A stretch of 38,684 bases of DNA from NCBI GenBank assembly GCA_964511185.1, contig CAZEDU010000038.1:1-38684 (forward strand), given 5' to 3'. Of this stretch, positions 9,067 to 16,297 are shown piece by piece. This stretch comes from CAZEDU01 sp964511185. GTDB lineage: Bacteria > Myxococcota > Myxococcia > Myxococcales > Myxococcaceae. How positions within the stretch are numbered: the stretch's first letter is position 1; every line of letters begins with the position of its first letter. The notes beneath the pieces are model-generated. The model did not search any database. It was not told the origin of the DNA and saw only the letters and a program-made list of their open reading frames with translations. The position numbers were made by a program, and so were the translations under genes.

Positions 9067-10283
9067 GCCGCGTCTTCGCCGCCGTGGTGCTCTCGCTGTT
9101 GGCCGGCTGCAAGCGCGCGGAGGAGCCCGCCGTCGCGCCGGGGCAGCGCACGCTCACGTTCTTCAGCGCGCTCACCCAGGTCGAGTGGAACGTGCTGCGC
9201 CAGGAGGTGTTCCCCGCGTTCGAGCGCGCGCACGACTGCCGCATCGTCGGCGTCGATGTCGCGAGCTCCGAGATGGTACGGAAGCTGAGCGCGCTCTCGC
9301 AGGCCGGGCGCATGACGGTCGACCTCATCGGCCAGGACAACATGGCGCTCGCGCTGCTGGTGCAGAACGGCTTGGTCGAGGACTTGAGCGCGCACGAGCG
9401 CATGCTGCCGGAGCAGACCTTGAAGCAGCTCATCGAGGTCGGGCGCTTCGACGGGAAGCTCTACTTCCTGCCGTACCGGCCGAACGTCGAGGTGACGTTC
9501 TACAACCGGCGCTACTTCGAGAAGCACGGGCTCCGGCCGCCGACGGACTGGGACGAGCTGAAGGAAGTCGCGAAGACGTTCTACGAGCGCGAAGGCGTCG
9601 GCCGGGTCGCCATCAAGGCCGACAGCACGACGGTTCACCTCATCGACTTCATCCACGCCGCGGGCGGCGATCCGCTGGTGCTCAACGACGAAGGCTCGGC
9701 GCGCGCGTTCACCTACCTGCGCGAGCTGTGGCCCTATTTGAGCCCCGAGTCGCGGCGCGCCGACTCGAACACGATGAACCAGTTCCTCGCGATGGAGTCG
9801 GTGTACCTCGCGCAGAACTGGTCGTTCGCGATTCAGGTCATCGTCCGGCAAGGCGAGAAGGAAGACATCCTGGGCTACCACGGCTGGCGGGGCCCGGTCC
9901 GCGAGGCGCACACGCTGGGCGGCGAGCTGTTCGCGATTCCCAAAGGCGCGCCGAACCGGGCGCTCGCGCTCGAGTTCATCCGCTACGTCCACTCGGTGCC
10001 GGTGCAGGCGACGCTGATGCGGAAGCTGGCCTGGCCGAGCATGCGGAGCGACGCGTACGCCGAGGTCGAGGCGTGGCAGCGGCCGTATTTTCAGGCGGTG
10101 CAGGAGGCGCTCGCCCACGCCATCGCGCGGCCGAGCGTCACGTATTGGGAGACCGTCGACAAGTCCATCGGCAACGCGTTCCGCGAGGCGGTGGTGGAGC
10201 GAAGGGACTTGAAGGCGACGCTGGACAAATACGCGGCGGTCATCGCGGCGGCGCGCGCCCGGGCGAATGAGAACAATCGATAA
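9063..10283 (+). CDS. Extracellular sugar-binding lipoprotein of the ABC importer
   Basis: Type 1 periplasmic solute-binding protein that delivers sugar to the permeases. The 406-aa protein has a lipoprotein signal (MSRVFAAVVLSLLAGC, lipobox Cys16). It then shows family 1 binding-protein features: TLTFFSALTQVEWN near the start, a segment DLIGQDNMALALLVQNGLVE, and FLPYRPNVEVTFYNRRYFEK with PPTDWDELKE, the classic 'P.T.wdel' site. Near the C-terminus, LGGELFAIPKGAPNRALALE matches the 'gg..laI.kgskn.eaA..fi' pattern. It is the last of four overlapping genes. The binding protein coming last, after the ATPase, is less common than binding-protein-first order. Confidence 0.9.
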   Translation: MSRVFAAVVLSLLAGCKRAEEPAVAPGQRTLTFFSALTQVEWNVLRQEVFPAFERAHDCRIVGVDVASSEMVRKLSALSQAGRMTVDLIGQDNMALALLVQNGLVEDLSAHERMLPEQTLKQLIEVGRFDGKLYFLPYRPNVEVTFYNRRYFEKHGLRPPTDWDELKEVAKTFYEREGVGRVAIKADSTTVHLIDFIHAAGGDPLVLNDEGSARAFTYLRELWPYLSPESRRADSNTMNQFLAMESVYLAQNWSFAIQVIVRQGEKEDILGYHGWRGPVREAHTLGGELFAIPKGAPNRALALEFIRYVHSVPVQATLMRKLAWPSMRSDAYAEVEAWQRPYFQAVQEALAHAIARPSVTYWETVDKSIGNAFREAVVERRDLKATLDKYAAVIAAARARANENNR

Positions 10284-10390
10284 CAGCTGGTGCCAATAGT
10301 CGTTCTCGCCCGACCCTTCTCGAGGTCAAGGCACAGAGTGATTTCAGGCCCGAAGCGCGGACGGCAAGGATCTCGCAATCCCGCCGCGCC

Positions 10391-12145
10391 ATGGGTGCCA
10401 AGCGCTGGGTCCTTTCCGCGTTCCTCTTCGTTGCGACCGGGTGTGAGGGGCTGACCAACCTCGTCGTCCAAGCCCCCACGGGCAACGACCCCGCCCAGCC
10501 GGGAGTGCCATCGGGGGACCCCACCCGGCCCGGGGAAGCCCCTGGTGATCCCACCCAACCCGGGGCGTTGCCAGGCGACCCGACCCAGCCCGGAGGCATC
10601 GACGGTCCGGTCACCTTCGAGCCCGAGCTGCCGGCCGACTCCTCGCGGCTTCCCCGCCTGACGCACAACGAGTACCGGCAGACCGTCGCCGACTTGTTGT
10701 TCCTCTCCCGAAGCCAGGTGGATCAGCTCACCGCCTTCCTGCTCGGTGATCCGCAGACGAGCCTCTTTCCTTCCGGCGACGAGCTCAGCGTGAGCAGCGC
10801 GCTGTGGCAGGACTACCAGCGCGCCGCCGAGGCGCTGGCCACCGCGGCGCTCCCCGACACCGCCGCGCTCTCGCGTCTGGCCGGAACCACCGTCAACACC
10901 GGCCCCGCCTTCGTGACCGCCTTCGGCCGGCGCGCGTTCCGCCGCCCGCTGAGCAGCGCCGAGGTGAACGCCTACGCCTCGGTGTTCAGCCAGGCGCCGC
11001 AGTGGATCACCGGCGTCCCTTCGCTCGTCGCCGGCGCGCGCCTGGTGACCGAGGCGATGCTCCAGTCGCCCAAGTTCCTCTACCGGGCCGAGCTCTCTTC
11101 GGGCAACGGCGCGGCGCCGGTGACGCTCTCGGCGCACGAGGTCGCCGCGCGCCTGTCCTACGGCCTGTGGGACACGATGCCCGACGCCGCGCTCTCCGCC
11201 GCGGCCGACAGCGGCGACCTGCTCACCCCCCAAGGCTACGCGCAGCAGCTCGATCGCGTCATCGCCGACCCGAGGACGAAGGCGACCGTGACCCAGTTCC
11301 ACGCGCTGATGCTCGACTCGAGCAAGCTCGCCGACATCACGCGCTCCACCGCGCTCTTCCCCGAATGGACGAACGCCCTGCGCACGTCGATGGTGGCCGA
11401 GCAGAGCCAGTTCGTTCAGCACGTCGTCTTCGACGAGGGCGGCGGCCTCAAGGCGCTGCTCACCGCTCCCTATACCTTCGTCGATGCGAACCTCGCCGCC
11501 GTCTACAAGGTGCCCCCGCCCAACACCGGCTTCATCAAGACGGTCTTCGGCGATCAGCGGCGCGCCGGGCTGCTCACCCAGGTCGGTTTCCTCACGGTGA
11601 ACGCGAGCTCCACCCAGTCCGACCCGATTCATCGAGGCGTCTTCATCAACCGCCAGATCATCTGCCGCAACCTCCCGCCGCCGCCCAACGACATCCCGCC
11701 GCTGCCGCCCGATGACCCGAACGTGAAGACCACCATGCGGCAGAAGATCGACAAGCACACCGGCGCGGGGACGTGCGGCGCCTCGTGCCACGGCGAGATG
11801 ATCAACCCCGCCGGCTTCGCCTTCGAGCACTACGACGCGCTCGGCCGGTGGCGCGACCTGGACAACGGGCTGCCGGTCGACGCCGCTGCCTCGTACAACT
11901 TCCAGGGCACCCGCAAGGCGTTCAACGGCGCGGTCCAGTTCGCCGCCATCCTGAGCGAGGAGCCCTGGGTGCACGAGTGCTACGCCCAGAACTGGCTGGA
12001 GTTCATCTACGGGCGCTCGACGGCCACGACCGACCGGGGCCTGCTCGGCCGCGTGGCGCACAGCTCCCGCCAATCGAACCTGCCCATTCGGGACGTGATG
12101 AAGATGCTGGCCAACGGCCCGACCTTCCTCACCCGGCCTTTCTAA
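10391..12145 (+). CDS. DUF1587/1595/1592/1588/1585 lipoprotein with heme-like motif
   Basis: Member of the DUF1592-type family common in myxobacteria and planctomycetes. Its biochemical role is not established; it is suspected to be redox-linked. The 584-aa protein has a lipoprotein signal (Cys18) and a Pro-rich stretch with repeated GDPTQPG units (about 42-69). The domain order is LTHNEYRQTVADLL (DUF1587, about 90-104), FGRRAFRRPLS (DUF1595), a central DUF1592, RRAGLLTQVGFLTVNASS (DUF1588), then C462-GAS-C466-H467 followed by INPAGFAFEHYDALGRWRD, and DUF1585 at the end. The Cys-Cys-His motif is CxxxCH rather than the usual CxxCH. It is followed 13 bp later by the DUF1552 gene, its usual partner. 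Confidence 0.88.
   Translation: MGAKRWVLSAFLFVATGCEGLTNLVVQAPTGNDPAQPGVPSGDPTRPGEAPGDPTQPGALPGDPTQPGGIDGPVTFEPELPADSSRLPRLTHNEYRQTVADLLFLSRSQVDQLTAFLLGDPQTSLFPSGDELSVSSALWQDYQRAAEALATAALPDTAALSRLAGTTVNTGPAFVTAFGRRAFRRPLSSAEVNAYASVFSQAPQWITGVPSLVAGARLVTEAMLQSPKFLYRAELSSGNGAAPVTLSAHEVAARLSYGLWDTMPDAALSAAADSGDLLTPQGYAQQLDRVIADPRTKATVTQFHALMLDSSKLADITRSTALFPEWTNALRTSMVAEQSQFVQHVVFDEGGGLKALLTAPYTFVDANLAAVYKVPPPNTGFIKTVFGDQRRAGLLTQVGFLTVNASSTQSDPIHRGVFINRQIICRNLPPPPNDIPPLPPDDPNVKTTMRQKIDKHTGAGTCGASCHGEMINPAGFAFEHYDALGRWRDLDNGLPVDAAASYNFQGTRKAFNGAVQFAAILSEEPWVHECYAQNWLEFIYGRSTATTDRGLLGRVAHSSRQSNLPIRDVMKMLANGPTFLTRPF
10507..10599 (+). repeat. In-frame degenerate tandem repeat encoding GDPTQPG units
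   Basis: About three degenerate copies of a ~30-bp unit lie within the DUF1592-type gene. They encode SGDPTRPGEA, PGDPTQPGAL and PGDPTQPGGI. This is a flexible linker between the lipid anchor and the first folded domain. Copy number may vary between strains. Confidence 0.7.
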
Positions 12146-12158
12146 GAGGACCCCTTTC

Positions 12159-13544
12159 GTGAAACTGAATCGACGCGCCATCCTCAGGGCCGCAGGGGCC
12201 ATCACCCTGCCGTTGCCGTTCCTCGAGTCGCTCCTGCCCAAGGCGGCGCTCGCGCAGGCGGCGCAGCAGCACCGCTTCGCGGTCTTCGTCCGCGCCGGCA
12301 ACGGCATCGTCCAACAAGGCGGCGGCGACACCGACCGCTTCTGGCCTCGGGCCTTGGGCTCGCTCACCACGGCCACGTTCACCGCCCAGAACGCCGACCG
12401 CGCCACCAGCGAGCTCGGCGCGTACGCCGCCAAGCTCAACTTGATCCGCAACGTCCGCCTGCCGTTCGGGACGCCCGCGTGCGGCCACGCCGAGGCGCTG
12501 CCCCAAGTCCTCACCGCGGCGCGCAACACCGGCGGCTCCTCGAACAACCCGCGGGCGCTCGGGCTCTCCGCCGACTGGGCCATCGCCCGGGCGCTCAACT
12601 CGCCGGGCGTCGGCCCGCTGACGTACATGGCCGGGCCCAGCTCGGCGTACATCATCGAAGGGCTCTCTTGGACCCCGGAGCAGACGCGCACCCCCGCCGA
12701 GCGCTCGCCGCTCAACAGCTACATGCGCATGACCGGCGTGGCGAGCATGATGCCCAACGTGCAGCAGGCCATCGCCAGCCGCCGAAAGAGCGTCAACGAC
12801 CTGGTGCGCACCGAGATGCAGGAGCTGATGTCGAGCTCGGCCCTGTCGTCGAACGACAAGCAGCGGCTGCGAACCCACTTCGAGTCGGTGCGCGACCTGG
12901 AGGTCAAGCTCACCTGCGACCTGGCCGCCGACCGCGTCACCGCGCTCAACGCCTTGGGCAACCCGCAGGCCAACGACGTGCGGCCCGACGTCGTCCGGCG
13001 CTTCATGGACGTCATCGCCTGGGCGTTCAGCTGCCAAATCAACCACGCGGCGACCATTCAAGTCGGCGAGGGCAACGACCAGACCCAGTACGTGATCAAC
13101 GGCACCCGGCTGCCGCGCTTCCATTGGATCTCCCACCGCATCTATTCCGACGGATCCGACGGCGAGGCGATCCCGAACGCGGTCGACCTGCACCACCAAG
13201 TCGACCGGCTGCAGCTTCAGATGTTCCGCTACCTGCTCGACCGGCTGTCGGCCTACCCGGGCGCCGCCGGCGGCACGCTGCTCGACGACTCGGTCGCGGT
13301 GTGGACCAACGACCTGGGCAGTGGACCGCCCCACTCGATCGACAACACGCCGTGGATACTCGCGGGCTCGGCCGGCGGCGCCTTGAAGACCGGCCAGTTC
13401 ATCGACCACGGGAAGCGCACCAACAACCAGGTGCTCAACACCCTCTTGTCGGCGGTGGGGCTGCGGAAGACCAACGGCGGGCTCATCGACAACTTCGGAG
13501 ACTCAGGCCTGACCCCCGGCGTCATTCCGGCGCTGATGGCCTAA
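12159..13544 (+). CDS. DUF1552 domain protein, Tat-exported
   Basis: Partner of the DUF1592-type lipoprotein, with unknown biochemical function. The 461-aa protein begins MKLNRRAILRAAGAITLPLP, a twin-arginine signal (Arg5-Arg6) that implies export in folded form, often with a cofactor. The body shows DUF1552-like features: LGAYAAKLNLIRNVR near the start, a central segment NHAATIQVGEGNDQTQYVIN, and near the end LLDDSVAVWTNDLGSGPPHS with NNQVLNTLLSAVGL. The family has a sulfatase/DUF1501-like fold by my recollection, which is not verified here. The GTG start at 12159 is supported by AAGAGGA at 12144-12150. Confidence 0.88.
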   Translation: MKLNRRAILRAAGAITLPLPFLESLLPKAALAQAAQQHRFAVFVRAGNGIVQQGGGDTDRFWPRALGSLTTATFTAQNADRATSELGAYAAKLNLIRNVRLPFGTPACGHAEALPQVLTAARNTGGSSNNPRALGLSADWAIARALNSPGVGPLTYMAGPSSAYIIEGLSWTPEQTRTPAERSPLNSYMRMTGVASMMPNVQQAIASRRKSVNDLVRTEMQELMSSSALSSNDKQRLRTHFESVRDLEVKLTCDLAADRVTALNALGNPQANDVRPDVVRRFMDVIAWAFSCQINHAATIQVGEGNDQTQYVINGTRLPRFHWISHRIYSDGSDGEAIPNAVDLHHQVDRLQLQMFRYLLDRLSAYPGAAGGTLLDDSVAVWTNDLGSGPPHSIDNTPWILAGSAGGALKTGQFIDHGKRTNNQVLNTLLSAVGLRKTNGGLIDNFGDSGLTPGVIPALMA

Positions 13545-13579
13545 CGCACGCGCGCGGCAACTGCGCTAAAGAAACTGCC

Positions 13580-14203
13580 ATGCCGCGTTCATGGATTGCC
13601 CCACTCCTCCTCGCCCTCACCGGCTGCTTCGACCCCGGCGAGGTGTCCGACCCGACCCGCGACGGCGGAAGCGACGCCGGTGGACCGACGAGCGACGCCG
13701 GCGCGGATGCTGGCTTCGACGCCGGCCCGAGCATCGCGACCTTTGGCGTCGGCACGCTCGGCGGGGCCGCGACGTTTCCCGTGAGGATGGTCGCGCTCGA
13801 CTACAACCGGCGCAGCGACGGCGGCGTCGACCACGCGAACGCCGCCATCTTCTTCGTCGACCAAGACCTCTCCTCGAGCCGCTGCGCGCCAGACGGCGGC
13901 GGCCTCTACCAAGGCATCGGCGGCGGGCGCGAGTTCATTGGCCTGGCGCTCGGCGCGGACGGCGGCGAGGTCGGCGCGGGGACCTATTCCCTGGGCACCC
14001 TCGCCTCGCGGTCTTACGTGCTCTGGGGCGAGCCGCTGCCCGACGGCGGCACGTCGTTCACCAGCAGCGCTTCGGGCACGGCCACGCTCCTGACGCTCAC
14101 CCCGAGCCAGGCCCTCGGCTTCTTCGAGGCGCAGTTCGAGCAAGACGACGGCGGCACCTTCGCGGTGAGCGGGGCCTTCGACGCGCCGCTCTGCGCGTAC
14201 TAG
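13580..14203 (+). CDS. Small Asp/Gly-rich lipoprotein of unknown function
   Basis: The 207-aa protein has a lipoprotein signal (MPRSWIAPLLLALTGC, Cys16). A disordered Asp/Ala/Gly/Ser linker follows (about 18-50, with SDAGADAGFDAGP), typical of myxobacterial surface lipoproteins. The rest looks like one small beta-rich domain: ATFPVRMVALDYNRR, NAAIFFVDQDL, REFIGLALGADGG and a closing FAVSGAFDAPLCAY. DGG triplets recur through the domain. Two Cys in the body could pair. It lies 35 bp after the DUF1552 gene in the same direction, so it may belong to that unit. No family recognised. Confidence 0.7.
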   Translation: MPRSWIAPLLLALTGCFDPGEVSDPTRDGGSDAGGPTSDAGADAGFDAGPSIATFGVGTLGGAATFPVRMVALDYNRRSDGGVDHANAAIFFVDQDLSSSRCAPDGGGLYQGIGGGREFIGLALGADGGEVGAGTYSLGTLASRSYVLWGEPLPDGGTSFTSSASGTATLLTLTPSQALGFFEAQFEQDDGGTFAVSGAFDAPLCAY

Positions 14204-14290
14204 TTCCCGCGGGCACAGAGCGAGCAATCTGCCGCGCGCAGGCCCGCTCGTCCACTGCCGACCGCCGCGGTCCGACAACAAGTTCGCCAC

Positions 14291-14947
14291 ATGTGGATAC
14301 GGAGGACCGTCTCCGGGCTCGTCGCGGATCACATGACCCGGGGACCGGCCTACTTGCAGGTCGGGCAATCGGCGGCGGAGGCGCTCCGCCGCATGCGCGC
14401 TCTGGGCATTCGGCACCTGCCCATCCTCGACGAGGCGGAGCGCGTGGTGGGTGTGCTTTCGGACCGAGAGCTCTTCCTCGCCAAGCGGGAGCGCGGCATC
14501 GACCCCGACGACGTCATGGTCGACGAGCTGATGGCGGGCGGGCCGTACTGCGTGGAGCCGAACCAGCGGCTGGAGGAGGTCGCTCGGGAGATGGCCCACC
14601 GAAGAATCGGCTGCGCCATCGTGGTCGAGCACGGTCGGCTGGTGGGAATCCTCACCACCACCGACGCGCTCCGGGCGCTCGCCGAGTTCGTCGCCGCGCT
14701 GCGCGGGTTGACCCACGCCCCTCACGGCCGCGTCACGCGCCTGCACATCGAGGAAGGCTACGGTTTTCTGCTCACCGCGGACGGCCGCGAGCTGTACTTC
14801 GACCGCTGGTGCGTGAGCGGCGGCTCGCTCGACCGGCTGGCGATCGGCTCGGAGGTGCGCTTCACCGAAGAGCCCGGCGATGAAGGGGCGCGCGCGGCGA
14901 CGGTGGATCCGCTCGGGGCCTGGCCGGATCTCCCCGCCCCGCACTGA
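14291..14947 (+). CDS. Two CBS domains fused to a cold-shock-like domain
   Basis: The 218-aa protein has a tandem CBS pair that usually binds adenine nucleotides. CBS1 is about residues 10-66 (VADHMTRGPAYLQVGQSAAE, then IRHLPILDEAERVVGVLSDR) and CBS2 about 76-133 (VDELMAGGPYCVEPNQRLEE, then IGCAIVVEHGRLVGILTTTD). After a short linker, 145-206 reads like a cold-shock/S1-type OB fold: HGRVTRLHIEEGYGFLLTAD, then RELYFDRWCVSGG, LAIGSEVRF and ARAATV. This matches the 'G.V......GFi...dg...F.h' pattern. It is predicted soluble and cytoplasmic. It might couple nucleotide level to nucleic-acid binding (inference). Its stop is 4 bp from the convergent msr gene stop. Confidence 0.8.
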   Translation: MWIRRTVSGLVADHMTRGPAYLQVGQSAAEALRRMRALGIRHLPILDEAERVVGVLSDRELFLAKRERGIDPDDVMVDELMAGGPYCVEPNQRLEEVAREMAHRRIGCAIVVEHGRLVGILTTTDALRALAEFVAALRGLTHAPHGRVTRLHIEEGYGFLLTADGRELYFDRWCVSGGSLDRLAIGSEVRFTEEPGDEGARAATVDPLGAWPDLPAPH

Positions 14948-14951
14948 GTCG

Positions 14952-16028
14952 TCAGTCGCGCAGCCAGTGGCAGGTGTAGCCGCCCGGGTTCTTCACCAGG
15001 TAGTCCTGGTGGTAGTCCTCGGCGGGGTAGAACTTCCCGGCGGGGACAATCTCGGTCACCACTGGGTCCTTCCACTTCCCGGATTGGTTCACGCGGTCTT
15101 TGACCTGCTCGGCGATTCGCCGCTGCGTGTCGTCGAACACGAAGAGGGCGGAGCGGTACTGCGTGCCCACGTCGTTTCCCTGGCGGTTGCGCGTGGTCGG
15201 GTCGTGCATGCGGAAGAACCAGCCGAGCAGCGCTTCGTACGAAAGCCGCGAAGGGTCGAACACCACCTGCACGGCCTCGGCGTGTCCGGTCTTACCGGTC
15301 TTCACGTTCTCGTACTTGGGAGACGCGAGCGCGCCGCCCGCGTAGCCGACCTCGGTGTCGAGCACGCCGGGAATCTTTCGGATGATGTCTTCCATGCCCC
15401 AGAAGCAGCCGCCCGCGAGCACCGCGACTTCCTGCTTCGCCATCGACTTGCCCTTTCGACCTTCCGTTGCCGCCGCGAACAACGGCGCGAACTGTGCGTA
15501 CCCTTCCTCGACCAGCTTGTCCGCCGGGATGAAGCGCAGCGACGCGGAGTTGATGCAGTAGCGCATCCCGCCCTTGTCCTTGGGACCGTCGTCGAACAGG
15601 TGACCCAAGTGCGAGTTGGCGTGCTTGGAGCGAACCTCGGTCCTCACCATCCCGTGCGACAGATCGCGCTTCTCGACGATGTGTCCTGGATCGAGCGGGC
15701 GCGTGAAGCTCGGCCAGCCGGTCCCTGAGTCGAACTTGTCCAACGAGCTGAAGAGCGGCTCGCCGCTGACCACGTCGACGTAGATGCCGGGCGTCTTGTT
15801 GTCCCAGAACGCGTTGCGAAACGGTGGCTCGGTGCCGGACTGTTGCGTCACGCGGAACTGCTCGGCGCTCAGCTTTCGCTGAAGCTCTTCGGGGTTTGGT
15901 TTCGAAGGTGTTTTCACGGCGCAGACTCCTGTGCGTGCCGTACAGACGGGCTCGGCCGCCATCGCGGTGAAGGCCAGCCCCACTGCCAAGGCCGCTCCCC
16001 ATGCTGCACGTGCCATACGTTGTTTCAT
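14952..16028 (-). CDS. msrBA: Secreted methionine sulfoxide reductase, MsrB-MsrA fusion
   Basis: Reduces both stereoisomers of methionine sulfoxide in exported proteins. The 358-aa protein has a Sec signal (about 1-24, AAWGAALAVGLAFTAMA). An MsrB domain follows at about 46-185, with GTEPPFRNAFWDN, GWPSFTRPLD, HLGHLFDDGP and RYCINSASLRF (catalytic Cys158). An MsrA domain follows at about 200-356, with GGCFWGMED (catalytic Cys208), TGHAEAVQVVFDP, YRSALF and HQDYL. The MsrB part lacks the zinc CxxC pairs and the Cys before GWPSF that often resolves the sulfenate. The mature N-terminus holds C29-x6-C36, and MsrA has a C-terminal Cys near 354. The order B-then-A is the reverse of Neisseria PilB. 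The gene is convergent with the CBS gene. Confidence 0.92.
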   Translation of the reverse strand: MKQRMARAAWGAALAVGLAFTAMAAEPVCTARTGVCAVKTPSKPNPEELQRKLSAEQFRVTQQSGTEPPFRNAFWDNKTPGIYVDVVSGEPLFSSLDKFDSGTGWPSFTRPLDPGHIVEKRDLSHGMVRTEVRSKHANSHLGHLFDDGPKDKGGMRYCINSASLRFIPADKLVEEGYAQFAPLFAAATEGRKGKSMAKQEVAVLAGGCFWGMEDIIRKIPGVLDTEVGYAGGALASPKYENVKTGKTGHAEAVQVVFDPSRLSYEALLGWFFRMHDPTTRNRQGNDVGTQYRSALFVFDDTQRRIAEQVKDRVNQSGKWKDPVVTEIVPAGKFYPAEDYHQDYLVKNPGGYTCHWLRD

Positions 16029-16096
16029 AACCGGTCTTACGTGGCGCCGCCTCGAAGGGTTACCGAGGGTTAGGCCACCTAAGTCGCTGTATTTAC

Positions 16097-16219
16097 AAGG
16101 CCGTCGCCGTCGCCGTTCACGTCAACGACGACGTCCACGACGACGTCAACGACAACGTCCACGACGTAGACGTAGACGTAGACGTTGGCGGCGACGGCGA
16201 CGGCGACGTGAACGGCCTT
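16097..16219. repeat. Hexanucleotide-rich GACGTC/GTCGCC repeat with imperfect dyad
   Basis: This stretch is built from variants of GTCGCC, GACGTC, GTCCAC, GTCAAC and GTAGAC, in a near-perfect 3-bp phase. The ends are inverted copies: AAGGCCGT at 16097-16104 and ACGGCCTT at 16212-16219. Inner segments (GCCGTTCACGTC on the left, GACGTGAACGGC on the right) are also complementary. It lies between the divergent starts of the msr fusion (16028) and the gene at 16298. It could form a long imperfect hairpin and is a likely site of slippage. Read on the minus strand it would give a Val/Asp alternation, which does not look like a protein. Confidence 0.65.
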
Positions 16220-16297
16220 TCGGAATCGGGTCGTGCCTCCCAGGCACAGCGCACCACCGAAACCATCTTCTCCCCGGCCCGATAACCCAGACGCCCC

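Noticed and set aside
10091..12715. Long minus-strand open frame opposite the binding lipoprotein and DUF1592/DUF1552 genes
   Set aside because: No domain, no ribosome binding site, and opposite three real genes with clear motifs.
15442..15444. Internal start (MAKQEVAV) that could make MsrA a separate protein
   Set aside because: The frame is continuous with the MsrB domain and signal peptide, and no clear ribosome binding site precedes it. A fusion is simpler.
16097..16219. CRISPR array considered for the repeat tract
   Set aside because: The units are 6 bp and contiguous with no unique spacers of constant length, and no cas genes are present.
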